Positions 1-6,670 of a DNA stretch of 7,664 nt are shown here, piece by piece (position 1 is the first letter of the stretch; each line of letters opens with the position of its first letter). The notes beneath the pieces are model-generated. The model made no database searches, was not told the origin of the DNA, and worked only from the letters and a program-made list of their open reading frames with translations. The stretch lies in contig JAUSPL010000476.1 in assembly GCA_030656535.1 (NCBI GenBank), forward strand, positions 1 to 7,664. Reading direction: 5' to 3'. This DNA is from Gemmobacter sp. (GTDB lineage: Bacteria > Pseudomonadota > Alphaproteobacteria > Rhodobacterales > Rhodobacteraceae). Position numbers and translations under genes: made by a program.

Positions 1-803
1 ATCTCGGATGAATTCAGCGGCCCACCTTCCGTCATCAACCAGATCGCGTTGAAATTGTTGACCGTCAGGATGAAGGTCAGCACCGCCGCAATGGCAAAAG
101 ACACCCGGATCTGGGGCAAGATCACATACCAAAGCTGCCGCCAACCCGACGCGCCGTCCATCGACGCAGCCTCGAGGATCGAGCGCGGCACAAGTTGCAG
201 CGCCGCCAGCAGCAGCAGCATGACAAACGGTGTGCCCTTCCAGATGCTCTCGACCGCGACCGCCAACAGGGCGGTGTTGGTATCACCCAACCACGCGTGA
301 TAGCTGTCGATCCAGCCCATGCGGACCAGCAACTCGTTCACGATGCCGACGCTGGGATCGTACATCCAGCGCCAGGTCAGCACGGCCACCACGCTGGGGA
401 TCACCCAAGGCACCAGGATGCCCGAGCGAAACAGCCCGATCCCGCGCCGGGGGGTGTTCAACAACAGGGCCAGCGCCAGTCCCAGTGATAGCTGCGCCAC
501 CACGTTCAGCGCGACCCAGATCGTTGTGTTCCAGAATGCGAGGTAAAACACCGGATCCGCAAAGACCCGTTCAAAGTTCCGCAAGCCGACAAAGGTGACC
601 ATGTCCCGGTTCAGCGTGCGCAGGGTCACATCATAGAAGGCGTACATGATCCCGGTCACAACCGGGTAAAGGACGACCCCGACAACCACTATGATCGCGG
701 GCAATACCATGAGATAGGGGTACAACTGCGCCCCCCGTCCGGTCTCGAAGATCGAGGACAAGGGCGGTTTTGCGGGTTTTCCGGACGGGAGGCGCTGTGT
801 CAT
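1..803 (-). CDS. CUT1 sugar ABC transporter permease, MalF/UgpA type (partial, C-terminus off the left edge)
   Basis: This is an inner-membrane subunit of a carbohydrate importer. It forms half of the translocation pore and normally pairs with a second, MalG-type permease, which is expected just beyond the left edge. The frame is open from the ATG at 801-803 to the edge, giving 267 codons; family members are about 290-310 residues, so roughly the last helix is missing. A polar proline-rich N-terminus (residues 1-25) precedes hydrophobic segments near residues 28-57, 85-115, 120-145, 175-203 and 227 onward. The EAA loop that docks on the ATPase is clear: E211-A-A, then D216-G217 and L229-P230. 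After it comes FNAIWLMTEGGP, typical of MalF/UgpA proteins. The start lies 6 bases after the binding-protein stop and has no good Shine-Dalgarno, so translation is probably coupled. The family is certain; the sugar is not. Confidence 0.95.
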   Translation of the reverse strand, partial: MTQRLPSGKPAKPPLSSIFETGRGAQLYPYLMVLPAIIVVVGVVLYPVVTGIMYAFYDVTLRTLNRDMVTFVGLRNFERVFADPVFYLAFWNTTIWVALNVVAQLSLGLALALLLNTPRRGIGLFRSGILVPWVIPSVVAVLTWRWMYDPSVGIVNELLVRMGWIDSYHAWLGDTNTALLAVAVESIWKGTPFVMLLLLAALQLVPRSILEAASMDGASGWRQLWYVILPQIRVSFAIAAVLTFILTVNNFNAIWLMTEGGPLNSSE

Positions 804-809
804 GTCAGG

Positions 810-2036
810 CTACTTGGCCAGGATTGCTTCGGCGGCGGTCGCCGCTTCGGCCATCGCTTCGGCCACAGGTTTGCCGCGCAGCACCTGATCCCACAAGGTG
901 CCGGTCACGGTCGTGTGGATATCGGCCCATCCGGCGACCACCGGGCGGGGCTTTCCTGCCTCTGCCTGCTGCAAGAACGCCTTTTGGGTTTCCGGCAGGG
1001 CGGCGACCACTTCGGGTGCGGCGGCGTCCTTGGTGCCTGCGATGCGGTTGTATTTCGGCATGACATCGGTGCTGCGCGGTCCTGTCAGCCATTCAGTCAG
1101 TGCCAGGGCCGCGTCTGGGGCCTTGCTGTTGGCGTTGACGGCGATGTTATACCCGCCAATGACCGTCGCCGCCTGCACGCCTTTTGGCAGCGGATGCACC
1201 GAGAAATCAAGGTCCGGCGCGTTGCGCTTGATCGCGCCCAAGGCCCAGTCGCCGCTGATCAGCATCCCGGCCCGCGATTGCAAGAAGGGGGCATTCACCT
1301 CGTCCCATGTGCTGGCGGTCAACACTGAGTCCGGGATCGCCTTGTGTTTGGTGTACAGTCCAGACACGAATTCGATCGCCTGAATGGCAGCAGGTTCATT
1401 CAACCGCACCTTGACGTCGGTATCAATCAGTTCTCCACCTTTTTGCCAGATTAATGTGTATACCTGAAACGCCCCGGTACCTGCGCCACCCAGCGTCAGG
1501 CCATAGGTGTCCTTGGCCGGATCGGTCATCGCGATCGCGGCGGCTTCGAACTCGGCCCATGTGGTGGGGGCTGCCGCAATGCCGGCATCGGCCAGCATCT
1601 TGTTGTTGACGTAAAGGGCTACGTTGTTGGTGTACCAGGGCATTGCATACTGCGCACCCTGGAAGGCGCCCGCCGACAGAGGCCCAGGCTGATACAGATC
1701 GGCCACTTTGGCGGTGTGGTCCGACAGATCCGCCAGAAGCCCCGCATCTGCGATAACCGGAACCCAGGCAATATCCACCGCCATCACATCCGGTCCCGCC
1801 CCCGAGGACATCGCGACGATCAGGTTGCGCTGCATTTCAAGGTGCGGCACGGCCTGCACCTCGACTTTATGGCCGGTTTCGGCCTCGAATGCTGCGATTT
1901 CGGCAAACAGTGGGGCGTCCGGTCCCGATGCCATTGGCGCGTTGACCCAGAATACCACGTTGTCGGCCATCGCGGCGGTTGCGGTTGTCAGGGCAAGGAC
2001 GGCGGTCCCGGCCTTGAGAATATGTATTGGTTTCAT
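810..2036 (-). CDS. Extracellular solute-binding protein, family 1 (CUT1 sugar importer)
   Basis: This is the periplasmic sugar-binding component of the importer, 408 residues and full length for the family. A Sec signal peptide is visible: K2 and K8, a hydrophobic core around residues 9-22, and a likely cut after A24 (TAAMA-DN). There is no lipobox Cys, so the protein should be soluble. Family 1 hallmarks are the GPDVMAVD stretch (81-88), the WVPVIADAGLL region that follows, PWYTNNVALYVN near 133-145 (usual form PWYTDTRxLYYN), and the later ISGDW motif. The start at 2036 is preceded by AGGGGAG four bases upstream. It lies 88 bases downstream of the GH31 stop and 6 bases before the permease start. 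No convincing separate promoter is visible in the 88-base gap, so it is probably cotranscribed with the enzymes. Linkage to GH31 suggests an alpha-linked oligosaccharide or glycoside ligand, which is inference. Confidence 0.95.
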   Translation of the reverse strand: MKPIHILKAGTAVLALTTATAAMADNVVFWVNAPMASGPDAPLFAEIAAFEAETGHKVEVQAVPHLEMQRNLIVAMSSGAGPDVMAVDIAWVPVIADAGLLADLSDHTAKVADLYQPGPLSAGAFQGAQYAMPWYTNNVALYVNNKMLADAGIAAAPTTWAEFEAAAIAMTDPAKDTYGLTLGGAGTGAFQVYTLIWQKGGELIDTDVKVRLNEPAAIQAIEFVSGLYTKHKAIPDSVLTASTWDEVNAPFLQSRAGMLISGDWALGAIKRNAPDLDFSVHPLPKGVQAATVIGGYNIAVNANSKAPDAALALTEWLTGPRSTDVMPKYNRIAGTKDAAAPEVVAALPETQKAFLQQAEAGKPRPVVAGWADIHTTVTGTLWDQVLRGKPVAEAMAEAATAAEAILAK

Positions 2037-2040
2037 CTCA

Positions 2041-2047
2041 CTCCCCT
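2041..2047 (-). promoter_or_regulatory. Ribosome binding site of the solute-binding protein gene
   Basis: AGGGGAG on the minus strand is followed by four bases and then the ATG at 2034-2036. It is the strongest purine-rich site in the gap. It fixes the start that gives the intact signal peptide and suits a product needed in excess over the permease. Confidence 0.75.
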
Positions 2048-2084
2048 TGTGTTGCAGTCTGAACTTGCGTCTTCGCTACTTATG

Positions 2085-2109
2085 GCGCCCCGCCCCCTCC
2101 CCGGGGCGC
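2085..2109 (-). other. Strong GC stem-loop between the GH31 and binding-protein genes
   Basis: Perfect 8-base inverted arms, GCGCCCCG (2085-2092) and CGGGGCGC (2102-2109), enclose a 9-base loop. On the minus-strand transcript the loop is purine-rich (GGGAGGGGG). It lies 15 bases beyond the GH31 stop and 48 bases before the binding-protein start. No U-run follows, so it does not look like a standard intrinsic terminator. More likely it marks an mRNA processing or stability boundary, or gives partial attenuation, setting different levels for the enzyme and transporter halves of the operon. That role is inference; the palindrome itself is directly visible. Confidence 0.65.
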
Positions 2110-2124
2110 GGCGCAATCCGGGCC

Positions 2125-4062
2125 TCAGGCCGATTGTCCGTCGCCCTGACGCACGGATGACTGGGTGATCCGCGTCCACGGTATCCCCGGGCCAAACCAC
2201 ACGGCCAGATCGGGCCAGTCAGATCCAGCGTCCCCGGTCATCCCGTCCGGCCTTGCTGTGGCATCACCGATCTGGCCTGGCGGCACGAACGACAGGGCCA
2301 AGGTATCTGTCCGCGCGGGGTCAGGGCGCAAAACCAGGCGCGCACCTGCCCGCACGAACAGGGTGATGTCGGCCAACGGGACGTCATGCACCCGCCAGCA
2401 CGACCCCTTGACCCAATCGCGGGCCACCACGTCATACCAGTCCCCTTCGGGCAACCAGACCGCGCGGGTGTTGCCATAAAACGCGACGGGCGCCACCAGC
2501 AGATCATCGCCCAACATGAATTGCTGGTCCCAGTCGTTGATCCCGCGCCAATCGGTGCCGGGAAAGGCCAGCGGCATCATGCGGATCATCGGCAGCCCCC
2601 CCGCCGCAGCCACCGCGCCAAAGTGTTTGAACACCGGTTCCAGGGCCAGGTGCAGCGCGCCGTACCGGCGATAGATCGCAGAGCTGTCACCCGGCAAATC
2701 CCAAGGCTCTCGACATCCCAACCCGTGCAACATCATCAGCGGTGTGAAACAGGCAAACTGCGCCCAGCGCGCGAACACTTGCGGCGTCGGAGTCCCGAAA
2801 TAACCACCCAGATCGCTGCCGACAAAGGACCATCCGCTGAAGGAAGCACTTTGAACCGCACGGATCGCCGACGGTAGCCCGGTCTTTGGGCAGAAATCCG
2901 AGGTCTGATCGCCAGTCCAGATCGGTGCCCTGATGCGGGGCGACCCCGACCGGCTGATGATTGCGGGCGTGCGACCGTCAAAGGCGTCGATCGTCGCCTG
3001 CAGGTAATACCGGACAAAGGCGTTGTGCGCCCGTCCGCCCGTTTCGCCCGAGGCAAGCACCGCATGTTCCGGCAATTGTTCCCCGAAATCGGCCTTGAAC
3101 CCGGTGATCCCCATCGCGATCAGCCCGCGCAGATTGTCGGACCACCAGCGCGCAGCCTCGGGGTTGGAATAGTCGATCAGTGCGGCCACCACATTCGGGT
3201 TGGCGCCCGGCCGACGGGTGATCTGCTGACCTTGGGCGTCGCGGATCAGCCAGCCCTCCGCGCTGGCATGGTGGAACGATTGCGTGCCCACCACGACCCA
3301 CGGGCAGAGCCACAGATATACCCCGGTCCCTGCTGCGCCCAAACGGTCCAGCATGGCCTGCGCGTCAGGGTATTTGGCGATATCGAAGGCAAAGGAATGG
3401 ACTTCGCCGGCCCAATAGGCGTCCAGCAGCTTGATCCCCATCGGCAAGGCCAGCCCGGCGTGCCCAGCCTCGTCCGCAGCAACGGTGGCCGCGTTCTCGA
3501 ACCGCCAGTCGCCCGCCTTCCACAGCGTGAAAAAGCTGTCGTCCGGCATCAGCGGGGGGCCAATGCGCGCAATCAGTGCGGCGTACTGATCGGCCAGCCC
3601 GCCCGGGAAAATGTCGATTTCCAAACGGGGGCCATCGACCTGAAACGTCAGGTGCTCGGGATCGAATGACGGCGCTATGTGGAAAACGGCGGGAGCCTCG
3701 TCCGGTAGATAGACCCCGAACCCCAGCGTCGTCCCAAGAAAGGGACTGGGCAGATAGGTCCCACTGCCAAGACCAAAGTTCTCAAGGTAATAGCGCACCG
3801 ACTGCCCGCGCAAATCCAGTGCGTCGAACCGCTCACCTGCCCCAAAAGCCTGAAACACCCCAGGCACAGCAAAGGCGATCTGGACACCCGCAGCCCCGGG
3901 CCGGTCAATCACGATGCGGCGCCCACCGTCCGGCAGATCGGTGACGGCAACCCCATCGGCCAATGGGGTAAACGAAACGCTGGTCCAGGACTGACCCGCA
4001 ACACGGAACCCGATGCTGACCGGCTGCGCCGCTGATGGCATGACAGGCGTGACGTCAGCCAT
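2125..4062 (-). CDS. Glycoside hydrolase family 31 alpha-glycosidase, alpha-xylosidase-like (cytoplasmic)
   Basis: This 645-residue retaining alpha-glycosidase has no signal peptide, so it should cleave the imported glycoside in the cytoplasm. The N-terminal beta domain carries GAGERF (74-79) and DLRG (83-86), and the (beta/alpha)8 barrel spans roughly 170-480. The nucleophile is D325 in KADFGE and the acid/base is D385 in WTGDQ. By comparison with E. coli YicI from memory, the other -1 subsite residues are present: D214 (YicI D306), W251 (W345), K323 (K414), R371 (R466) and H446 (H540). D214 is followed by Ala-Tyr. YicI has Cys-Phe here and alpha-glucosidases have Ile-Asp, so a xyloside-type pocket is more likely. 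It is shorter than YicI (about 770 residues), with reduced N- and C-terminal beta domains. The SQase signature is absent: Asp replaces the Gln, and there is no RxxW. The gene overlaps the isomerase-like gene by 8 bases. Family assignment is firm; the substrate is inferred. Confidence 0.93.
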   Translation of the reverse strand: MADVTPVMPSAAQPVSIGFRVAGQSWTSVSFTPLADGVAVTDLPDGGRRIVIDRPGAAGVQIAFAVPGVFQAFGAGERFDALDLRGQSVRYYLENFGLGSGTYLPSPFLGTTLGFGVYLPDEAPAVFHIAPSFDPEHLTFQVDGPRLEIDIFPGGLADQYAALIARIGPPLMPDDSFFTLWKAGDWRFENAATVAADEAGHAGLALPMGIKLLDAYWAGEVHSFAFDIAKYPDAQAMLDRLGAAGTGVYLWLCPWVVVGTQSFHHASAEGWLIRDAQGQQITRRPGANPNVVAALIDYSNPEAARWWSDNLRGLIAMGITGFKADFGEQLPEHAVLASGETGGRAHNAFVRYYLQATIDAFDGRTPAIISRSGSPRIRAPIWTGDQTSDFCPKTGLPSAIRAVQSASFSGWSFVGSDLGGYFGTPTPQVFARWAQFACFTPLMMLHGLGCREPWDLPGDSSAIYRRYGALHLALEPVFKHFGAVAAAGGLPMIRMMPLAFPGTDWRGINDWDQQFMLGDDLLVAPVAFYGNTRAVWLPEGDWYDVVARDWVKGSCWRVHDVPLADITLFVRAGARLVLRPDPARTDTLALSFVPPGQIGDATARPDGMTGDAGSDWPDLAVWFGPGIPWTRITQSSVRQGDGQSA

Positions 4063-5419
4063 GGTCCACCTCGATCCCCAGCAGGCGACCCAAATGCACA
4101 GCCGCCCTACCCCAATGGCCGTAAACAGCGGTCACGTGATGTTCGTACCCCGCGTCGACAAACCGCCGAACCAACGGCTCTACCGCAAGCCCGAATGGCA
4201 CAAAATACCCCGCCGCGCGGTTTGCGCCGCAAGGCTCTTCCGTTACAGCGCCCTCGGCCACGAACATCCGCAAGCTGCCATCCGGACGCAGCGACAGCCG
4301 CAGCAATGTCATCGGCCCGGCCCGCAACGGAAAGGTTTCCTGCTTCAGCACGGCATCCAGGCTTCGCGGGCCATCAGACAGCCGTGGACTGACGCCATAA
4401 TGCCACAGCACCAGCCGGTTGTTCGCCCGGTCAATCCCGGAAATGTCGGTCAGGAACGGCAAGGATGCCGGATCAAAGGCCCGAACTGCCAGCGCGGTCA
4501 ACGCCCCCATGACGTCGCCTTCGGGGGCGATCGGAATGGCCCGATCGGACAGTTCCCCCAGCGCGGCCCAGGTGCCCCGGAACGCTTCCGCATACAGGAT
4601 TTCAGGCCAATCGCGGATCGCGATGGCATCGGCCGTGATGCGGTCCAGCCCGGCCGCCAACCGCGCATAGGTCCGCCCCAGTGTCGCCCGACCTTCGTCA
4701 GCCGCGCCTGCGTCAAACCCCGCATCGCGCCAGCGCGCGGCAGCATCGGATTCAGCATCCGATGTCGCCACACAGCCCGCGACAAACGCAGGCAGTGACC
4801 GCTGCTCGATCGTCACATCCAGCGCCTTGCGAATGGCCCATGGATCTACCGCCAGATTGGTGAACCACTCGGCATGGGCCCCAACCAGCGCAACCCGCGC
4901 GCCGCGCAACCGAGCCTCTGCCCGCGCCGCAGCGGCAAAGGCTGCCAGTTCCGCCGCGACCTCGGGCGCGCCGGGATCACCAAGGATCAACACATGCTTC
5001 CGCCCGAACCTGCCCAAGGTCGAGGCCCAGAGCTGTGCACCGCACAACGAATTCGTGACGATCTCGCCCGGTTCTTCCAGCGCCCACAGCGCGATGGGGA
5101 TCCGGCGCGCTCCGCACCAGCCCAGTACATCATGCAGCAACTCTGCGGTGCAAAAGGTAGACATCTGAATGACCAGGCCGGACGTGGCGCTTGGGTCTAT
5201 GGCGGTCAATGCCTGCGCACAACTTTCCCGGTCGCGCGCCAGGGTCGGCACCACGGTCATCTGGGCCGAAAGCCCGGCATCGTGTACCGCCGCCACCGTG
5301 CGATCCACCAGCGCGCTGGCCGCATCCGAGGAAAACAACGCCGACGCCATGAACAAGACAGCGGTATCTTGGGGCCGAGTGCAGCGGATGGCGGCCGGGA
5401 CAGGGAATGGTGTCGTCAT
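4055..5419 (-). CDS. L-fucose/L-arabinose isomerase superfamily protein (putative aldose-ketose isomerase)
   Basis: This is a 454-residue protein with the layout of FucI/AraA-like isomerases, which interconvert aldoses and ketoses using a divalent metal in the cytoplasm. The N-terminal domain carries IPIALWALEEPGE (107-119) and NSLCGA (123-128), a motif typical of the fucose-isomerase-like group. A Rossmann-like middle domain spans about 140-290. The C-terminal domain shows PEGDVMGALTAL (299-310), D325 in FLTDISGID, LWHYG (338-342) and GYEHHVTAVYG (424-434). By family analogy the metal ligands should be E300, D325 and H427 or H428; this is my alignment by eye. Length is normal. The start overlaps the repressor stop as ATGA, and the stop overlaps the GH31 start by 8 bases. 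The likely job is isomerising the sugar released by GH31. The true substrate is unknown, and sequence divergence leaves a non-isomerase role possible. Confidence 0.82.
   Translation of the reverse strand: MTTPFPVPAAIRCTRPQDTAVLFMASALFSSDAASALVDRTVAAVHDAGLSAQMTVVPTLARDRESCAQALTAIDPSATSGLVIQMSTFCTAELLHDVLGWCGARRIPIALWALEEPGEIVTNSLCGAQLWASTLGRFGRKHVLILGDPGAPEVAAELAAFAAAARAEARLRGARVALVGAHAEWFTNLAVDPWAIRKALDVTIEQRSLPAFVAGCVATSDAESDAAARWRDAGFDAGAADEGRATLGRTYARLAAGLDRITADAIAIRDWPEILYAEAFRGTWAALGELSDRAIPIAPEGDVMGALTALAVRAFDPASLPFLTDISGIDRANNRLVLWHYGVSPRLSDGPRSLDAVLKQETFPLRAGPMTLLRLSLRPDGSLRMFVAEGAVTEEPCGANRAAGYFVPFGLAVEPLVRRFVDAGYEHHVTAVYGHWGRAAVHLGRLLGIEVDHG
4066..4072 (-). promoter_or_regulatory. 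Ribosome binding site of the GH31 gene, inside the upstream coding region
   Basis: GAGGTGG on the minus strand lies three bases before the ATG at 4060-4062. It sits within the last codons of the isomerase-like gene. It supports the short N-terminus chosen for GH31 and implies translational coupling across the 8-base overlap. Confidence 0.75.
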
Positions 5420-6597
5420 GCGATCTCGCTCAGGCGCGGGGCGGCATCTTGGCCGCCGGTGCTAACAAAGGAATAGGCGGCATAGGCCATCGCAGCGCGA
5501 GGATCGTTGCCGATCGACGGCGCAATGAAATGCAGGGGCAGCCTGTCCGCGCGATACCCACCCAACAGGGTTTCGTTGAGTCCATCCAGAATCGCGCAAC
5601 GGTCCGCCTCGGGGATCAGCGACGGCCAACCGCTTATCACAACGGCCGGAAGCGGCTGCAGATTCAAAGCGTTGCCGATGCCCATACCCAACAGGAACAG
5701 GCGATCCCGCAATGTCGCGCGCTGTTCAGGGGTCTGTTGTGCTGTCGCAACGAACTGATCCCCGCCGCGCAAGATATCCCCGGCGGGCAGGCCAATCACC
5801 GGCGAAATCGCCTGAAGGGATGTATAGGCCTCCAGGCACCCGCGATGCCCGCACCGGCACAGCGCACCGCCGCGCTCGATCACCATATGACCCAGTTCGA
5901 ACGGGTTGAACGTCTCGATCGGCGCCGATTCGTGCACCACGACACCCGCGACGCCGTGGGCGACGAACAAGAACAGATGATCCCCGCTGACCGGATAGAC
6001 ATCGCTCGCGCAGTAGCGGTGAAAGGCCGCCTGCGCGATAACGGAGTTGGTCAACGCCAGCGGGTAAGGCTTGACCAGATCGGCCAGAAAATCGCGCAGG
6101 CGCGTCATGTCCCAAGGAAAGATCGGATTGGTGTCCGACTGACTGAACCCAGGCAGTGAAAGTGCGATCTGCCGGATGACACGGCCTCGCTGGTCGGCCC
6201 ATGCGATCATTTCGGCGAACGAGACCCGCGCCATGCGTTCGAAATCGGCCTGCGCCAGCCGCGCCGGAACCGGCATGCGCTCGACGTAATCCAAAGCGCA
6301 CCCAAGATCCCCGACGCCAAAGGACAGCCGCCCGTTTGACAGCTCGATCCCGGCGACACAGATATCCTTTCTTAAAGAAACCAAAGCCGTCGGGCCACCG
6401 AAATATGGCGCAGGAATGCGCGACTCATCTATCAGTCCTGCGCTGCGTAATTCGGTCAGTATTCGTGACACACTTGCCTCGGTCAGCCGCGAATCATGTG
6501 CAATTGCCTGACGAAACGCCCCTTTGGACCGCAATAGCCCCTCCATGACCGCGGCGCGCGTCTCTTTTCGGCTGCGTGTGGCGGGTCGATCCAGCAT
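5416..6597 (-). CDS. ROK-family transcriptional repressor (NagC/XylR type)
   Basis: This 393-residue sugar-responsive DNA-binding protein is first in the catabolic operon. An N-terminal winged helix-turn-helix covers about residues 13-60, with recognition-helix-like TEASVSRILTEL at 39-50. The ROK domain follows. Its zinc signature is complete: E234-L-G-H237, then C247-R-C249 and C254 in CRCGHRGCLE. The kinase ATP-binding motif DxGxT is absent (ELSNG at 85-89), which makes it a regulator and not a kinase. The segment matching the kinase ENDA motif reads T183-N184-S185, so the Asp that contacts sugar O6 in kinases is replaced by Ser. The ATG at 6595-6597 follows AGAGGG. Its stop overlaps the isomerase-like start by four bases. 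It probably represses its own operon and the divergent ATPase from the palindrome at 6612-6624, with relief by a sugar or sugar phosphate. Confidence 0.94.
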   Translation of the reverse strand: MLDRPATRSRKETRAAVMEGLLRSKGAFRQAIAHDSRLTEASVSRILTELRSAGLIDESRIPAPYFGGPTALVSLRKDICVAGIELSNGRLSFGVGDLGCALDYVERMPVPARLAQADFERMARVSFAEMIAWADQRGRVIRQIALSLPGFSQSDTNPIFPWDMTRLRDFLADLVKPYPLALTNSVIAQAAFHRYCASDVYPVSGDHLFLFVAHGVAGVVVHESAPIETFNPFELGHMVIERGGALCRCGHRGCLEAYTSLQAISPVIGLPAGDILRGGDQFVATAQQTPEQRATLRDRLFLLGMGIGNALNLQPLPAVVISGWPSLIPEADRCAILDGLNETLLGGYRADRLPLHFIAPSIGNDPRAAMAYAAYSFVSTGGQDAAPRLSEIA

Positions 6598-6610
6598 TAT
6601 GCCCTCTATC

Positions 6611-6638
6611 TTTACACAGTGTAATTATTGTGCATTAT
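6611..6638 (+). promoter_or_regulatory. Putative sigma-70-type promoter for the ATPase gene
   Basis: TTTACA (6611-6616, five of six to TTGACA) is followed after 16 bases by CATTAT (6633-6638, four of six to TATAAT). Transcription would start near 6645, giving a leader of about 26 bases that includes the ribosome site. The -35 element lies inside the palindrome. Assigned by eye only. Confidence 0.45.
6612..6624. promoter_or_regulatory. Candidate ROK repressor operator, perfect 13-base palindrome
   Basis: TTACAC-A-GTGTAA has two perfect 6-base arms around a single central A. It overlaps the -35-like element of the plus-strand promoter and the predicted start site of the minus-strand promoter, so a bound dimer would block both. 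The position beside a ROK gene makes it the best operator candidate. The palindrome is seen directly; binding is inferred. Confidence 0.7.
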
Positions 6639-6654
6639 CGACAACAAGAGTCAA
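6624..6654 (-). promoter_or_regulatory. Putative sigma-70-type promoter for the repressor-enzyme-transporter operon
   Basis: On the minus strand TTGACT (6649-6654) precedes AATAAT (6624-6629), five of six matches each, with a 19-base spacer that is longer than ideal. The predicted start near 6617 falls in the palindrome, leaving about 20 bases before the repressor ATG. Element quality is good but the spacing lowers confidence. Confidence 0.4.
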
Positions 6655-6657
6655 TAC

Positions 6658-6661
6658 GGAG
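6658..6661 (+). promoter_or_regulatory. Ribosome binding site supporting a GTG start for the ATPase
   Basis: GGAG at 6658-6661 is nine bases upstream of the GTG at 6671-6673. There is no ATG or other plausible start upstream in frame within the gap, and the next residues match the usual start of MalK-type proteins. GTG is therefore the chosen initiator. Confidence 0.7.
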
Positions 6662-6670
6662 CACAGAATA

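Larger units (their letters stand above)
6598..6670. promoter_or_regulatory. Divergent intergenic control region
   Basis: This 73-base AT-rich gap separates the repressor and ATPase starts and stands out against the GC-rich flanks. It contains the candidate operator, two opposing promoter-like pairs, the end of the repressor ribosome site (6601-6607, AGAGGG on the minus strand) and the ATPase ribosome site (6658-6661). It is the only gap between divergent genes in the window and must hold the start of the minus-strand operon. Confidence 0.85.

Noticed and set aside
205..222. Tandem CAG/AGC run on the plus strand.
   Set aside because: It is a short codon run for Leu-Leu-Leu-Ala in a permease transmembrane helix and not a repeat element.
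2085..2109. Intrinsic terminator after the GH31 gene.
   Set aside because: The hairpin is strong, but the transcript continues with ATAAGTAG and has no U-tract. The gene order also favours readthrough into the binding protein.
2085..2109. G-quadruplex on the minus-strand transcript.
   Set aside because: Only three G-runs are present, and two of them pair in the hairpin. A stable quadruplex would need a fourth run.
2121..2131. GGCC-TCA-GGCC hairpin around the GH31 stop codon.
   Set aside because: Four-base arms with a three-base loop are common by chance in this GC-rich sequence.
3025..3669. 214-codon open frame on the plus strand.
   Set aside because: It lies entirely antisense to the GH31 gene, has no recognisable domain, and is the kind of long frame that GC-rich third positions produce by chance.
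2125..4062. GH31 gene as a sulfoquinovosidase in a sulfoglycolysis locus, suggested by the ABC importer and isomerase context.
   Set aside because: YihQ-type SQases have Gln where this protein has D214 and carry an RxxW motif in the following loop. Here that loop reads WAGEVHSFAFD with neither. The context is similar but the sulfonate-binding residues are missing.
4013..4798. 261-codon open frame on the plus strand.
   Set aside because: It is antisense to the isomerase-like gene, and its product is Arg/Gln/Pro-rich with no family motifs. The minus-strand gene is well supported.
5407..6159. 250-codon open frame on the plus strand.
   Set aside because: It is antisense to the ROK gene, whose zinc and helix-turn-helix motifs are clear. 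The plus-strand product has no recognisable features.
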